DNA of 64,000 nucleotides from Deltaproteobacteria bacterium (GTDB taxonomy: Bacteria; Lernaellota; Lernaellaia; JACKCT01): positions 1 through 64,000 of the forward strand of contig JAOSJX010000005.1 in assembly GCA_027493875.1 (NCBI GenBank), read 5' to 3'. Positions 9,007 to 18,493 of this stretch are shown piece after piece. The notes beneath the pieces are model-generated. The model saw only the letters and a program-made list of their open reading frames with translations. It searched no databases and was not told the origin of the DNA. The position numbers were made by a program, and so were the translations under genes. Numbering within the stretch: position 1 is the stretch's first letter; every line of letters starts with the position of its first letter.

Positions 9007-10149
9007 ATGGCGGTTTATTTTTCCGAGACGCACGACCAGTTGCGGACCAGCGTGCGCAAGTTCGTCGAGCGTGAGATCCTTCCCTTTGTGGAAGCGTGGG
9101 AGGAGGCGGAGGAGTTTCCGCGCGAGCTCTACCGCCAAGGCCGGGGCGGCCGGCTTTCTCGGGCTCGGCTTTCCCGAGGAGTACGGCGGCACGCCGGGTG
9201 ACGTCTTTCACGGCATCGCCTACTCCGAAGAACTCTGCCGCGGCGGCAGCATGGGTTTAGTGGCGGGGGCTCGGTAGCTTGTCGATCGCGATGCCGCCCG
9301 TCGTGGCGCTGGGGACCGACGAGCAGAAGCGCCGCTTCCTGCCGCCCGTGCTCGCCGGGGAGAAGATCGCGGCCCTCGGCGTGACGGAGCCGGGCGCCGG
9401 GTCGGACGTGGCGAACCTGCGCACCAAGGCCGTACGCGACGGCGACCATTACGTGGTGAACGGCGCCAAGACCTTCATCACCAGCGGCTGCCGCGCCGAC
9501 TTCCTCACCTGCGCGGTACGCACCGGCGGCGAAGGCCACGAGGGCGTCTCGCTGCTCGTCATTGAGAAGGGCACGCCCGGTTTTCGCGTGGCGCGCAAGC
9601 TGTCCAAGATGGGATGGGACGCCTCAGACACCGCCGAACTCGTCTTCGAGGACTGCCGCGTGCCGGTGGAAAACCTGCTCGGGTCCGAAGGCGCGGGCTT
9701 TGTCGGCCTCATGCGGAACTTTCAGCACGAGCGCCTGTTCGTGTCGGTCATGGGCTACGCCTTCGCGCAACTCGCCTATGAGAAAGCTCTACGCCCACGC
9801 GCAGGAGCGCGAGGCCTTCGGCCGGCCGCTCGCGGGGTTTCAAGTGACGCGCCACAAGCTCGTGGACATGGCGATGCTCACGGACGTGGCGCGGACGTAC
9901 ACCTACCGCGCGGCGGCGCGCATCGAGGCCGGCGTGAACGCCCTGCGCGAGATTTCGTTCGCGAAAATCTTCACCGCCGACGTGGCGGAGCGCGTGTGCC
10001 GCGAGGCCATCCAAATCCTCGGCGGCTACGGCTACGCGTCGGAATACGGCGTCGAGCGCCTCTACCGCGACGCGCGCATCCTCGCCATCGGCGGCGGCAC
10101 GACGGAGATCATGAAGGAAATCGCCTGGAAGACGCTGGACGGAATCTGA
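9007..10149 (+). CDS. Acyl-CoA dehydrogenase, three frameshifts
   Basis: ATG 9007 starts MAVYFSETHDQLRTSVRKF, the N-terminal helical domain. The flavin-domain motifs VTEPGAGSDVANLRT and TFITSG follow, and the C-terminal domain ends in IQILGGYGYASEYGVERLYRDAR and GGGTTEIMKEI. The catalytic-Glu position of medium-chain enzymes reads Gly (IGGGTTEI), while a Glu is present in FQHERL, the position used by isovaleryl-CoA and long-chain enzymes. The frame changes near 9145, 9260 and 9785, at G or GC runs. Rejoined length is about 380 residues, normal for the family. It oxidises an acyl-CoA at the alpha-beta bond with FAD; the acyl group is unknown. Confidence 0.8.
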
Positions 10150-10191
10150 TTACGGCGTTTATCCTGGACGGAGCATAGCCGCGAGACGCAA

Positions 10192-10484
10192 ATGAACATC
10201 GAGATTCCGAAAGACAAAATTGAGGATTTCTGCCGGCGCCACCACATCCGCCGGCTGGCGCTGTTCGGCTCCGTCCTGCGCGACGACTTCGGCCCGGACA
10301 GCGACGTGGACGTGCTCGTCGAATTCGAGCCCGAAAAGACGCCGGGGTTCGCTTTTTTTCGATGCAGCGTGAGCTCGCGACCATCCTTGGGCATCGGGTG
10401 GACCTGAACACGCCGGGGTTTATTAGCGAATTCTTTCGTGATGAGGTAATGCGCGACGCAAGGACGCTCTATGAGCAGGCATGA
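10192..10484 (+). CDS. mntA: MntA-type minimal nucleotidyltransferase (antitoxin), frameshift at T7
   Basis: Residues 24-40 carry [12 protein letters not shown] then [10 protein letters not shown], the GS-x10-DxD motif of minimal nucleotidyltransferases. A T7 run near 10352 breaks the frame after GFAFF; the other frame continues [20 protein letters not shown] and ends EQA at TGA 10482-10484. The stop overlaps the HEPN gene by 14 bases. In MntA/HepT systems the nucleotidyltransferase modifies and silences the HEPN RNase. Pairing and motif make the assignment good. Confidence 0.8.
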
Positions 10485-10818
10485 GCCCTCGGTCCGCCTC
10501 CGTCACATGCTCAAGGCCGCGAAGCAGGCGGTCGCGATGGCCGAAGGCAAAAGGGTCGACGATCTGCGCGCGGATGCGGCGCTCGGCCTGGCGTTGGAAC
10601 GGCTCATCGAAATCGTCGGCGAGGCCGCGTCCTGGTTGCCGGAGGAGCTTCGCGCCCGGCATCCCGTGATCCCCTGGCGCGACATCAAGGACATGCGCAA
10701 CCGCCTGATTCACGGATACGATACGATTGACGTCGCGCTCGTGTGGAACACGGTGACGGAGGATTTGCCGCCGCTCGTTGCCGCGCTGGAAGCCATTCTT
10801 CAAGAGCAGGCCCCATGA
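10471..10818 (+). CDS. hepT: HepT-like HEPN-domain toxin (DUF86)
   Basis: A 115-residue all-helical protein with RNRLIHGYD near residue 75, the R-x4-H active site of HEPN ribonucleases followed by the YD that MntA partners modify. It overlaps mntA by 14 bases and its own stop overlaps the next start by ATGA (10815-10818), so it is translationally coupled on both sides. The coupling to a carbonic-anhydrase-like gene downstream is unusual. Confidence 0.85.
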   Translation: MSRHEPSVRLRHMLKAAKQAVAMAEGKRVDDLRADAALGLALERLIEIVGEAASWLPEELRARHPVIPWRDIKDMRNRLIHGYDTIDVALVWNTVTEDLPPLVAALEAILQEQAP

Positions 10819-11331
10819 TCAAACCTTTCGGCGGTAAATCGCCCAACATCGCCCCCGACGCCTTCATCGCGCCGGGCGTCGTGGTGATCGGCGACGTCAC
10901 GATCGGGGCGCAATCGAGCCTCTGGTACAACACGGTCGTGCGGGGGACGTCGGCCGCGTCGTCATCGGCGCGCGCACCAACATCCAGGACTTGTGCATGC
11001 TGCACATGACGACGGGGCGCTCGAACCTGCTGATCGGCGACGACGTCACCGTCGGGCACCACGCCGTGCTGCACGGCTGCATCATCGAGGACCGCTGCCT
11101 CATCGGCATGGGCGCGGTGGTCATGGACAACGCGCGCATCGGACGCGGCTCCGTCGTCGCCGCGGGCGCCGTCGTCCGCGAGGACACGATCGTCCCCCCG
11201 GCTCGCTGATCGCCGGCGTCCCCGCGAAGATCGTCAACACGAAAGAAGGCGAGGAACGCTTCGGCGCCGAAGGCCTCGCCGCCCTCTACGTGCACCACGC
11301 CGAACAACACGCGAAACTCGGGAAAAAGTAG
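10815..11331 (+). CDS. Gamma-carbonic-anhydrase-family hexapeptide-repeat protein, two frameshifts
   Basis: The left-handed beta-helix repeats are clear: APGVVVIGDVTIGAQSSLWY, then RTNIQDLCMLHM, IGDDVTVGHHAVLHGCII, IGMGAVVMDNARIG and GSLIAGVPAKIV. The usual metal-binding triad of the family appears as the HM of LCMLHM and the HH of VGHH. The frame changes near 10942 (G5) and 11196 (C6). Rejoined length is about 172 residues, normal for YrdA/PaaY-type proteins. The 3' third is duplicated as a remnant at 42033-42218. Carbonic anhydrase activity is possible but unproven in most relatives. Confidence 0.8.
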
Positions 11332-11628
11332 CGTTAATACGTCGGCTTGATCCTCAAGCCCCACGCCTCAAGCCTACTTCAGAAGCGTTTCGATCCGCCG
11401 CGTGTGCTCGCCGATATCCTTGGAGTATTCCATCGCGCCTTCGGTGACGACGAAGCCTTTGGCCACGGCCTCGACGAGGGGCGCCTGCGAGGTGAGCACC
11501 ATGAACGCGCCGTGCGTGTCGTGGAACTGCATAAGCACGACGGGCCGCTTGCGCTCGTAGACGCCGCGCCCGGATTTGGTCTTGCCGGCCTGCACGCGCC
11601 GATACGTCGCCGGGCCGTCCGTCACGGC
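11168..11628. repeat. Segmental duplication, copy A
   Basis: About 460 bases matching 42054-42515 at roughly 93% by eye. It covers the last part of the gamma-carbonic-anhydrase gene, the short spacer GCGTTAATACGTCGGCTTGA and the 3' end of the convergent minus-strand SCP2-like gene. Similarity ends abruptly after CCGTCCGTCACGGC in both copies. Confidence 0.85.
11374..11628 (-). pseudogene. Truncated C-terminal copy of the SCP2-like gene
   Basis: Reads VTDGPATYRRVQAGKTK through FMVLTSQAPLVEAVAKGF to IETLLK and TAG, matching the last ~85 residues of the gene at 42261-43052. Upstream of 11628 the homology stops, and no start or N-terminal domain is present. It is a fragment left by the duplication and presumably not expressed as a functional protein. 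Confidence 0.75.
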
Positions 11629-11689
11629 GGCGCTTGATGCCCAGAAGACTCCATCCTCCCTCAATCCGCAATCAACAATGCGCATTATC

Positions 11690-12460
11690 TCACGGGCACG
11701 GGTTGTCCGCGTCCTCGATAGGCGGGACGGTGTATCCGGAAAGAATGCCCGTCGCGAAGCAGACACCGTCCGGGTCGCCCGTCGGCAGGCCCGAATACCA
11801 GTAAGCGGTTTCCTTCCGATACGGCAGGGTGCTCTCCGAGGTGTCGAACGTGATGGTGCCCGTTTCGATGTAGGAGTTGTCGTCGGGCCAGCCTTCGACC
11901 TCGTACACCCCGCCGCACACCGTGCCGGTAAACTCGAAGTCGTCGGCGGTGAAGGCCAGATCGGTGCCCCACTGCGTCGCGGTGAAGGATTCGTCGACGG
12001 GTCCTTCGCAATAGCCGTCCACGTTGTCCCAGCAGACGTATTGCCCGTCGAATGTCCAGCCGTCGATCCGGTTTTCGCGCAGGTAGTCGCCGGGGTCGCA
12101 GGAGCCGAGGCAGGTGCACGTGCTCTGCGTGCCTTGGTCGTGATCGCAGGTGAACGACACGCAGTCGTCGTTGTCGTCGCACGGCGAGCCGTCGAGCATG
12201 TCGGTCGGCGTATTGCCGACGCACACGTCCTGGCAGACGCTGTTGATGCACGCCTTCCCGGGGCCGCAGGTGCCGCCGTCGGAGCAGTCGTAGGGATTCG
12301 GCGTCGGGGTCGGGTTGTCCTGGTAGTCGTCGAGGTCGGAGCTGTCGTCGTTGTCGTCGTCGTCGTCGCACGGTGCGCCCACACCGAAGAGCAGGACCAT
12401 GACCGAGAACACCAGCAGGCGGGCGAGCGCCGCCCAAGGGAAAGAAGCCGCTTTCTTCAT
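11690..12460 (-). CDS. Cys-rich lipoprotein with short Asp stalk
   Basis: ATG 12460 follows a near-perfect AGGAGGTGG ribosome site. The signal peptide ends LFGVGAPC; the acidic tract DDDDDNDDSSDLDD starts right after the cysteine. Residues 50-110 hold a Cys-rich module (DGGTCGPGKACINSVCQDVC, GSPCDDNDDCVSFTC) of the kind seen in myxobacterial surface proteins. The rest (TFDGQYVCWDNVDGYC, TGTITFDTSES) is a predicted beta domain without a family I recognise. 256 residues, intact. Likely surface-exposed. Confidence 0.75.
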   Translation of the reverse strand: MKKAASFPWAALARLLVFSVMVLLFGVGAPCDDDDDNDDSSDLDDYQDNPTPTPNPYDCSDGGTCGPGKACINSVCQDVCVGNTPTDMLDGSPCDDNDDCVSFTCDHDQGTQSTCTCLGSCDPGDYLRENRIDGWTFDGQYVCWDNVDGYCEGPVDESFTATQWGTDLAFTADDFEFTGTVCGGVYEVEGWPDDNSYIETGTITFDTSESTLPYRKETAYWYSGLPTGDPDGVCFATGILSGYTVPPIEDADNPCP

Positions 12461-12785
12461 CTTCCACCTCCTCGGGAAACGACCGCCATCCATCGGGCCG
12501 CCTCCGCCGCGGGAGGAGACCGGAAGCATCAGATCAATAAAAACGGGTCCCTCACCATAACAAAAGAACATCGATTTGGCGAACCCGCACTGCACGGGCT
12601 GTTGAGCTTTTGGGCTATTGAGCTTTTGAGCCCGAATATTAAAAAGCTATTGGGTTCGGAAGCACCCAATAGTTCACGAGCTCACGAGCCCCCTGGCCCA
12701 ATAGCCCACCGGCTCCCTTGCCCCTCTGGCCTCCCGCGTCCGGGCCCCCTATAATTCGTGACGCGTTGCTTACAAGGAGATGACG

Positions 12786-13526
12786 ATGAAGCGGCTTCTT
12801 TGGATCGTACTGGCTCTGGTTCTCGCGCAAGCGCTCGTGTTCGCCGCGTGCGGCGACGACGATGACGACGATAACGACAACGCGGCGGACGACGACGCGG
12901 ACGACGACGATACCGGCGACGATGACACCGGCGACGACGACGCGGACGACGGCGATGACGATTTCGACGACGACGCGGATGACGACGACGATACGGGCGA
13001 ACCGATCGAGTCGTACGTGCTCGCGCTGAAGGACGCGAAGGTCAATCTTTCCGGCACCATCACCTACAGCGCCGCGTTTATTTCGACCTCCGGCACCATG
13101 GACATCACCGAAACGGGCACCACCATGGGCGCCTCGTTCTCCGGCTCGCTCACGGAAGTCGGTTTCACCGCGTGCGATATCAACTGGGATACGGGCGTGG
13201 TCCAGGTGAACATGGAAGGCGATACGGGCGTCATCCATTCCGAAATCGTGACCGGCACCGTGACGTCCGTCCCGCAGAAAAAGGACGAGCTGGACTTCGA
13301 CACGGCGGGCGGCGAGCGCTCGAAAACCGAAGTGTTCAATATGGACGACTTCGAGGCGTGCGACGGAGCGACGTGCGTGCTGATCGCCTACGCCTCCGTG
13401 TCGCAGGTCTTTCAGGTGCAGGAGTTTACCAACGGCGCATTGTCCACGAATGACTGGATTCTCCTGTGGGCTTTCCCCGGCGACACCACGTCCGGCACCC
13501 AGTACGACCTGACGTTCACGCCATGA
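12786..13526 (+). CDS. Poly-Asp-stalked lipoprotein, beta-rich C-terminal domain
   Basis: The ATG at 12786 is chosen over 12780 because AAGGAG at 12773-12778 then has seven-base spacing. A TATAAT at 12750-12755 may be the -10 element, though no -35 is obvious. Signal peptide MKRLLWIVLALVLAQALVF ends AAC; the next ~55 residues are almost all Asp with a few Ala, Thr and Gly. Residues 75-246 are predicted beta strands (VNLSGTITYSAAFIST, GTVTSVPQKKDELDF) with one Cys pair, EACDGATC. Intact; function unknown. Confidence 0.75.
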   Translation: MKRLLWIVLALVLAQALVFAACGDDDDDDNDNAADDDADDDDTGDDDTGDDDADDGDDDFDDDADDDDDTGEPIESYVLALKDAKVNLSGTITYSAAFISTSGTMDITETGTTMGASFSGSLTEVGFTACDINWDTGVVQVNMEGDTGVIHSEIVTGTVTSVPQKKDELDFDTAGGERSKTEVFNMDDFEACDGATCVLIAYASVSQVFQVQEFTNGALSTNDWILLWAFPGDTTSGTQYDLTFTP

Positions 13527-13693
13527 ATCGGGCGTAGGTCGTATTTCGTCGATCGTATGTCGTTGAGAGGAGTTTCGGTTCGAGGGCAATGCCGCTTAAG
13601 CGCACCCCATTAACCACAACCCCATTCCCTTCATTGCCAATCCGCGCGGCGCTGTGTTACCAAGTGCAGGCTTTATCAGTGGGAGGTTGATTC

Positions 13694-14967
13694 TTGGCCG
13701 GGAAAGAGCCTGAAGCGGGCGTCGGGCGATCGAAAGTCGTTCTGGTCGGCCTGGAGAAGGCGCAGGACAAGTATGAAACCGTCAAGAAAATCGCCGAAAT
13801 CCTCGGGATGAGTTTCGACGAGGCGGTGGACCTGGTCGAAGGCGTCCCCGTCGAATTGATGCCCTCCGCGCCCACGGAAGCCGCTGAGGCGTTCGCCGAA
13901 AAGCTCGCCGAGGTCGGCGGTATTCTCGAAGTCCTCCCGGTCGATAAGAAGCAGCGCTACTGCGCCTTCCACCCGCACATGAACGCGCGCACGCGTTGCC
14001 GAACCTGCGACAAATACCTGTGCGTGACGTGCCTCATCTCCACCAGAGGCAAGCCGTATTGCCCCGAGCATTTCGAGATCTACAAACAGAAACGCGTCCT
14101 GCGCGTGGTCGGCGGCGCCTTCATCGCGCTGCTCGTGGTGTTCATGCTTCTTTGGTTCCGCGAGGAGCTGGGGCTGGCCTGGCGGCACATCACGCCGGTG
14201 AACGAGGTCAACGTCGCCGTCATCTTCGTGACCGGCCATCCGGGCCAGGAAAAAAGCGAATACTTCCTGAAAGCCTTCGGCGACACGCCGGGCGACGGCT
14301 ACGAAACCGGCGACCAGCATACCATCATGGATCTCGGCCACTGGTTCGCGCGCGAATACGAACGGAACACCGGCCAACCCCAGCGCGTCGTGCACATCTC
14401 GCCCTTCGGCCTCTATCCGATCACGATCGAGCCGCCGATGCCCCTCGACCGCGGCGCGATGAGTTATCAGGCCTTCAAGCAATCCGCGGAATTCCGCGCC
14501 TACTTCCGAAAATTTTTCTCCGACAACGCCCTCGAGCGCGTCAAAAAACAGGACGTCTTTCTCATGGTCGACCTCGTCGACGGATCGCCGAACGACCGCG
14601 ATTTTATGGAGCAGATCGGCTTTGCCGACGGTCCCTACGCCTACTTGAAAATTCCCGTCACCGGGCAGGCGTCGTCCAACGATTATTACGTCGCGGCGGC
14701 GGCGCACATGATCGGCCATCTGCTCGGCGGCACGCTCAGCTGAACGACAAAGGCTTTCCCATGAATCCGGAAGGCCTTGCCTTTCCGGAACAAAAACCGC
14801 GTTACCCGCAACCCTTCGCGGAGATCATGGCCTGCTACCGCCCCGTGCAGGAGTTCGAAATCGAGCGTCCGGCGTCATTGGACGACTATGTCGTCGCGCC
14901 GCTGACGGCATATGAATTCGGCTGGATTTCGCACGGCCGCGTCTCCAAGCTTTATCCCGGTCATTGA
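13694..14967 (+). CDS. L7/L12-C-like + B-box zinc finger + TM + zincin-like domain protein, one frameshift
   Basis: TTG 13694 with GGGAGG seven bases upstream. Residues 15-75 (YETVKKIAEILGMSFDEAVD, LVEGVPVELMP, EKLAEVGGILEVL) follow the ribosomal L7/L12 C-terminal pattern. Residues 78-125 hold a B-box-like zinc finger (CAFHPHM, CRTCDKYLCVTC, CPEH). Residues 136-155 are one membrane helix (VGGAFIALLVVFMLLWF). The C-terminal ~270 residues end near HMIGHLLGGT, like the zincin HExGHxxG motif but with Met in place of the catalytic Glu. A frame change near 14738 adds about 75 more residues ending KLYPGH. Combination and role are unknown to me; the zincin-like reading is tentative. Confidence 0.6.
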
Positions 14968-14980
14968 GGCGGCGCGGGGG

Positions 14981-15756
14981 ATGCGCGCCCGATGTCTCGG
15001 CTCGCTCGGCCTCACTCTTCTTTTACTCGCTTCCTGCCGGTCCCCGTCCCCGGCGAACCCGGTGGACGGCACGTTGACGGCGCGGTTGATTCGCGGCGCG
15101 GAGGGGCGGGTCGTCGTCGCCGGCCACGTTGGAGTTCCGGACGGGACGTGGGTTTACGTCGAAGCGCACGTCGGTACCGCGGAAGGCGGCGGGGTATTCG
15201 GCGAGGCCGTTCCCGCGCAGTCAGGGGCATTCGCGCTTGTCACGCCTTTACCGAGACGCTTTCCTACCGCGCCCGCGTTGCCGTTTCACCGCTGCTTAAT
15301 CCAAGTCTCGCCGAGTTTCTCGCCTCGGTCCCGGCGCGCGAGGGCGTCGGCCGAAACCAAACGGTTTCGGGTTCCGAATGGGTCGTGGAAACCGCCGCCG
15401 CGTTCGGCTCGCCCGCGGAACGCCATCAGGCGACGACGGCCCTGACGCAATCGCTTGAACGCCTCGCGAACAAAGTCGAGAAACTGCGGGCCGATCTTGA
15501 CGCGACGACATTTCTGGAGTCGTGGTACCGTGATTATTCCTCCGCGCGCGACGGGATGCTCTCGGGCGACGATGCCCTTACCTACGCGCCGCGATTCGCG
15601 GACGAGTTGCGCCGCGCGGTGGACGATTTCGAAAAACTCTTTGTGGTGCGCTTGCGGCCCTCGGCGAACGCCGCGCCGCGGCCGAAGCTGAACGCGTCCC
15701 TCGAGCGCCGCGTCGAAAATATGCGGCGCGAGGCGCAACGGTGGTACGAAGAGTAG
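14981..15756 (+). CDS. Lipoprotein of unknown function, one frameshift
   Basis: ATG 14981 follows a G-run site. The signal peptide ends LLLLASC. Residues 20-90 read as beta strands (GRVVVAGHVGVPDGTWVYVE). The frame changes near 15245. The second half is helical (TTALTQSLERLANKVEKLRA, ADELRRAVDDFEKLF) and ends RREAQRWYEE at TAG 15754-15756. It starts 13 bases after the preceding gene and probably belongs to the same transcript. No family recognised. Confidence 0.55.
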
Positions 15757-15827
15757 GAAGCTGCCCCGGCTACCGGGCTTGATTCACGCCGCCGACCCGT
15801 CCGCCGCCCCCTCTTTTTCATCCGTGC

Positions 15828-15862
15828 ACAAAAAAGAAGGGAAGAGGCCGAAGCCTCTTCCC
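15828..15862 (-). terminator. Terminator of the multihaem cytochrome gene
   Basis: GGGAAGAGGC (15839-15848) pairs perfectly with GCCTCTTCCC (15853-15862). On the minus strand it is followed by TTCTTTTTTG. It sits about 20 bases beyond the cytochrome stop codon. Confidence 0.85.
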
Positions 15863-15884
15863 CATTAGCAAGGTTTGGGTTGGG

Positions 15885-18186
15885 TTAACGAATCGTCGCT
15901 CCGGGAACGTCGTTCCCGGTGAGCGCGTAGTAGCTGCGTTGCAGGAGTTGGATCGCGTAGGACGCGTTGTGGATGCCGAAGCTTCCGTCGAATTCGACCT
16001 TGAAGGCGTTGAACAGGGGAGGCCCAGATCGCGTCGCCGGTGGCGCCGGCGGGGATGTTGGAGCCGTTCGACACGTCTTCTTCGCCGTCGTGGTCGCAGT
16101 CGTTGAGGTACCAGCCGTCCGCCGTGGCCACCTTCATGCGGCCGTGGGAGACGTGGATCTCATGGCCGACGTGCGTGCCGTTGCCGTCGCCGGAGCAGTC
16201 CACCGTCCAGTTGGCGGCGATCACCGCCGCCTCGGCGGCTTCGTACACCTCTTCGATAAGGCCGGCCACTTCGTCCTGCGTTCCTTCGAGCGTGCCGTCG
16301 CCGTCATAGTCGGCGTAAGCGGTGCGGTTGAAGGTTTCCAGGCCGGCATGGCAGCCCGTGCAGGCGGCGAGGTTTTCGTGCTCGTCGTCGGTATCGACGT
16401 TGGTCATCGAGAAGGTGTGGCCGCCCATGGACTTGATGCCTTCGCCCGAGGCGTCCATGTGGCACTGGACGCATCCGCCGCCGACCGCGCCGCGATGGAC
16501 GGAGTTGGCATAAGGCGGATAACCGGCCACGTCGAACTCGATGAAGTTGTCGTTGTAGAGCATGTCGCCCTGCACCGAATGGTGCGGCCCGCGACGTCCG
16601 GACTTGGTGGACGCGGCGTTCGCATCGTAGCGGCCCTTGTGGCAGGTGACGCAGGCGCCCGCAACGCCCAGGTTGGCGGAGTCGCCGTGCGCGAAGGTGA
16701 CCGTGCCGTAGTTGCGGAGCTGGTACGGGTTGGTCCCGTCGTGCGGCTCGTGGCAGGCCACGCAGGTGACGCCGAGGATACCCGTCGCCGGGTTTTCATA
16801 ACCGGCCGCGCCTTGCGCCGTGTGGCAGGGCGTGCAGGTGGCCGCCGTCGGGTTGTGGTTGTTGTGACGGCTCTTCGCGTACTCGGGATACTGCGGATGA
16901 TGGTCGCTGTTGTGGCAGACGCCGCAGTTTTCCGCGTCGAAGGGAACGTCGATGAAGTCGGTGTTGCCGCCGGCCGAGTGGGCCGCCGCCGGACCGTGGC
17001 AGTTTTCGCACTGAATGTTGCCCAGGGCCGCGAGGCCGGCGTAGTTGGCCTTCAGGTCGGCCCAGTTGCCGTCTTCGAGCACGCTCGGGAAGGTCCAACC
17101 CAGGGTCTCGGCCACGTCGTCGAAGCCGCCGTTATCCACCGCCAGGTCGTAGCCGACCGTGTGGCAGCCGAGGCAGCTTTCGCCGTAGTGATCGGACACG
17201 AGGCCGTCGATGCCCTCGGAGAACATCGTCGCGTGGCCGGTCTGCGCCCACGGGGTGACCTTGTCGGGCGCGATGCCGGCGGCCGCATCGTCGTTGTGGC
17301 AGCCGGAGCAGTTATTGAAGGTCGGCTCGATGCCGACGCCCTTGAACTCGCTGGCATTCATCTCGAAGGTCTCTTCCACGAGGCCCGCGACCACCGTATT
17401 CAGATCGGCGTCGATCGTATAGACGCCGGCCTGATCGGCCACGAACGAAGGCGTCTGGCCGGTCAGGTTGACCGTCGAGGCGTCCGGATAGGTGACGGTC
17501 CAGGCCCAGCTCGTGATCGTCGAGCCGTCGGCCGTCTCGCCGCCGTTCAGGTAAACGGTGGTGTCGAGGCCCACGTTCTTGGCATGGCCGCGCATCGTGG
17601 CGACGGCGGTCACTTCGACCGTGTCGGTGGCTTCCGTCAGGCCGTCCGTCACCGTCAGCTCGAACTCGTAGGCGCCGTTCATGCCTTCCAGAATCGCGAG
17701 GATGCCGAACATGTCCGGCACGTCCATCGTGTCGGCCAGGGCTTCCGTCGTGAAGGAGGGCGTCGCGGTGGTGGCGCCGGTCAGGGTGACCGTCGGGCCG
17801 CCCGTCTGCACCCAGGAGTAGGTCACGCCGGCGGTGCTGGCGGAGCCGTCGAGGTTGACGTTCGTGCCGAAGCCGACATCGATCTGATCGTCGCCGGCAT
17901 CCGCGATCACGGGATCGACATCGTCGTCGCCGGTGTCGTCGTCGGCATCGTCGTCGCCGGTGTCGTCGTCGCCGGTGTCGTCGTCACCGGTGTCGTCGTC
18001 GGCGTCCTCGCCGTCTTCTCCGTCTTCGCCGTCGTTGCCGTCGTTTCCGTCATTGCCGTCATTGCCGTCGTTTCCGTCGTTTCCGTTGCCGCCGGAACCG
18101 TCGGCTCCATCCTCTCCATCCTCACCGGCACAGCCGCCGCAAGCGACGGCGGAGGCCAGAAGGAGGCAGAGAGAGATCAAAAACAT
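15885..18186 (-). CDS. Surface multihaem cytochrome lipoprotein with collagen-like and poly-Asp stalk
   Basis: ATG 18186 follows GGGAGAG. The lipobox is SAVAC at residue 16. Residues 19-60 are G-x-D/N triplets (GEDGEDGADG, then six GND), collagen-like; a DDDTG stalk runs to about residue 88. PKD-type domains follow (ADAGDDQIDVGFGTNVNLDG, SYSWVQ-like). Residues 290-690 hold nine CxxCH haem sites (CSGCH, CLGCH, CENCH, CGVCH, CTPCH, CVACH, CVTCH, CVQCH, CTGCH). A frame change near 16018 restores a C-terminus ending NDVPGATIR at TAA 15885-15887. Likely an outer-surface electron carrier. A sigma-54 promoter lies at 18286-18301. Confidence 0.85.
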
Positions 18187-18493
18187 CGCTCTCCCATACC
18201 ACTTTCATTTGAGTCCTCCCGGGTCTGCTTTTAATTTTGGAATTGTGAAGTTCACTCACAACATCCTTTCGCCGCCCCCCGAAGATGCAACGCCCATGCC
18301 ACGGTTTCCCGCAAACCAAGAAATATTTTAATCGTGAAATTCGGTAGTTATGGACGCGAGTCTTTTCGCCCGGCCTGTTTTCGGACGGGAAACGGGCCCA
18401 GACGATCTCAATTCAAGACCGCCGAGCGATGGGATTGCGGACGGAGGATTGTCGATTGCGGATTGAGCCGGATGGGCGCGATCAGTCGCGCCC
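18187..18493. other. Intergenic region: cytochrome promoter plus repeats
   Basis: Holds the sigma-54 promoter at 18286-18301, an A/T-rich stretch (18310-18350) that could carry activator sites, GATTGCGGA repeats (18430-18466) and a GGGCGCGA/TCGCGCCC hairpin (18474-18492) after the regulator gene. No gene is seen. Confidence 0.6.
18286..18301 (-). promoter_or_regulatory. Sigma-54 (-24/-12) promoter of the multihaem cytochrome
   Basis: On the minus strand TGGCATGGGCGTTGCA fits TGGCAYR-N4-TTGCW with no mismatch and the exact GG-N10-GC spacing. It lies about 100 bases before the cytochrome ATG and next to a sigma-54-activator operon. Confidence 0.8.

Noticed and set aside
9007..10149. Acyl-CoA dehydrogenase as a true pseudogene
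   Set aside because: The breaks are single-base, at runs, and all catalytic motifs survive; same pattern as in clearly needed genes.
7090..12780. Integrative element around the toxin modules
   Set aside because: No integrase, transposase or flanking direct repeats are visible; only short intergenic repeats.
15967..18234. 755-residue open frame on the plus strand
   Set aside because: Exact shadow of the multihaem cytochrome, whose nine CxxCH sites, lipobox, promoter and terminator are on the minus strand.
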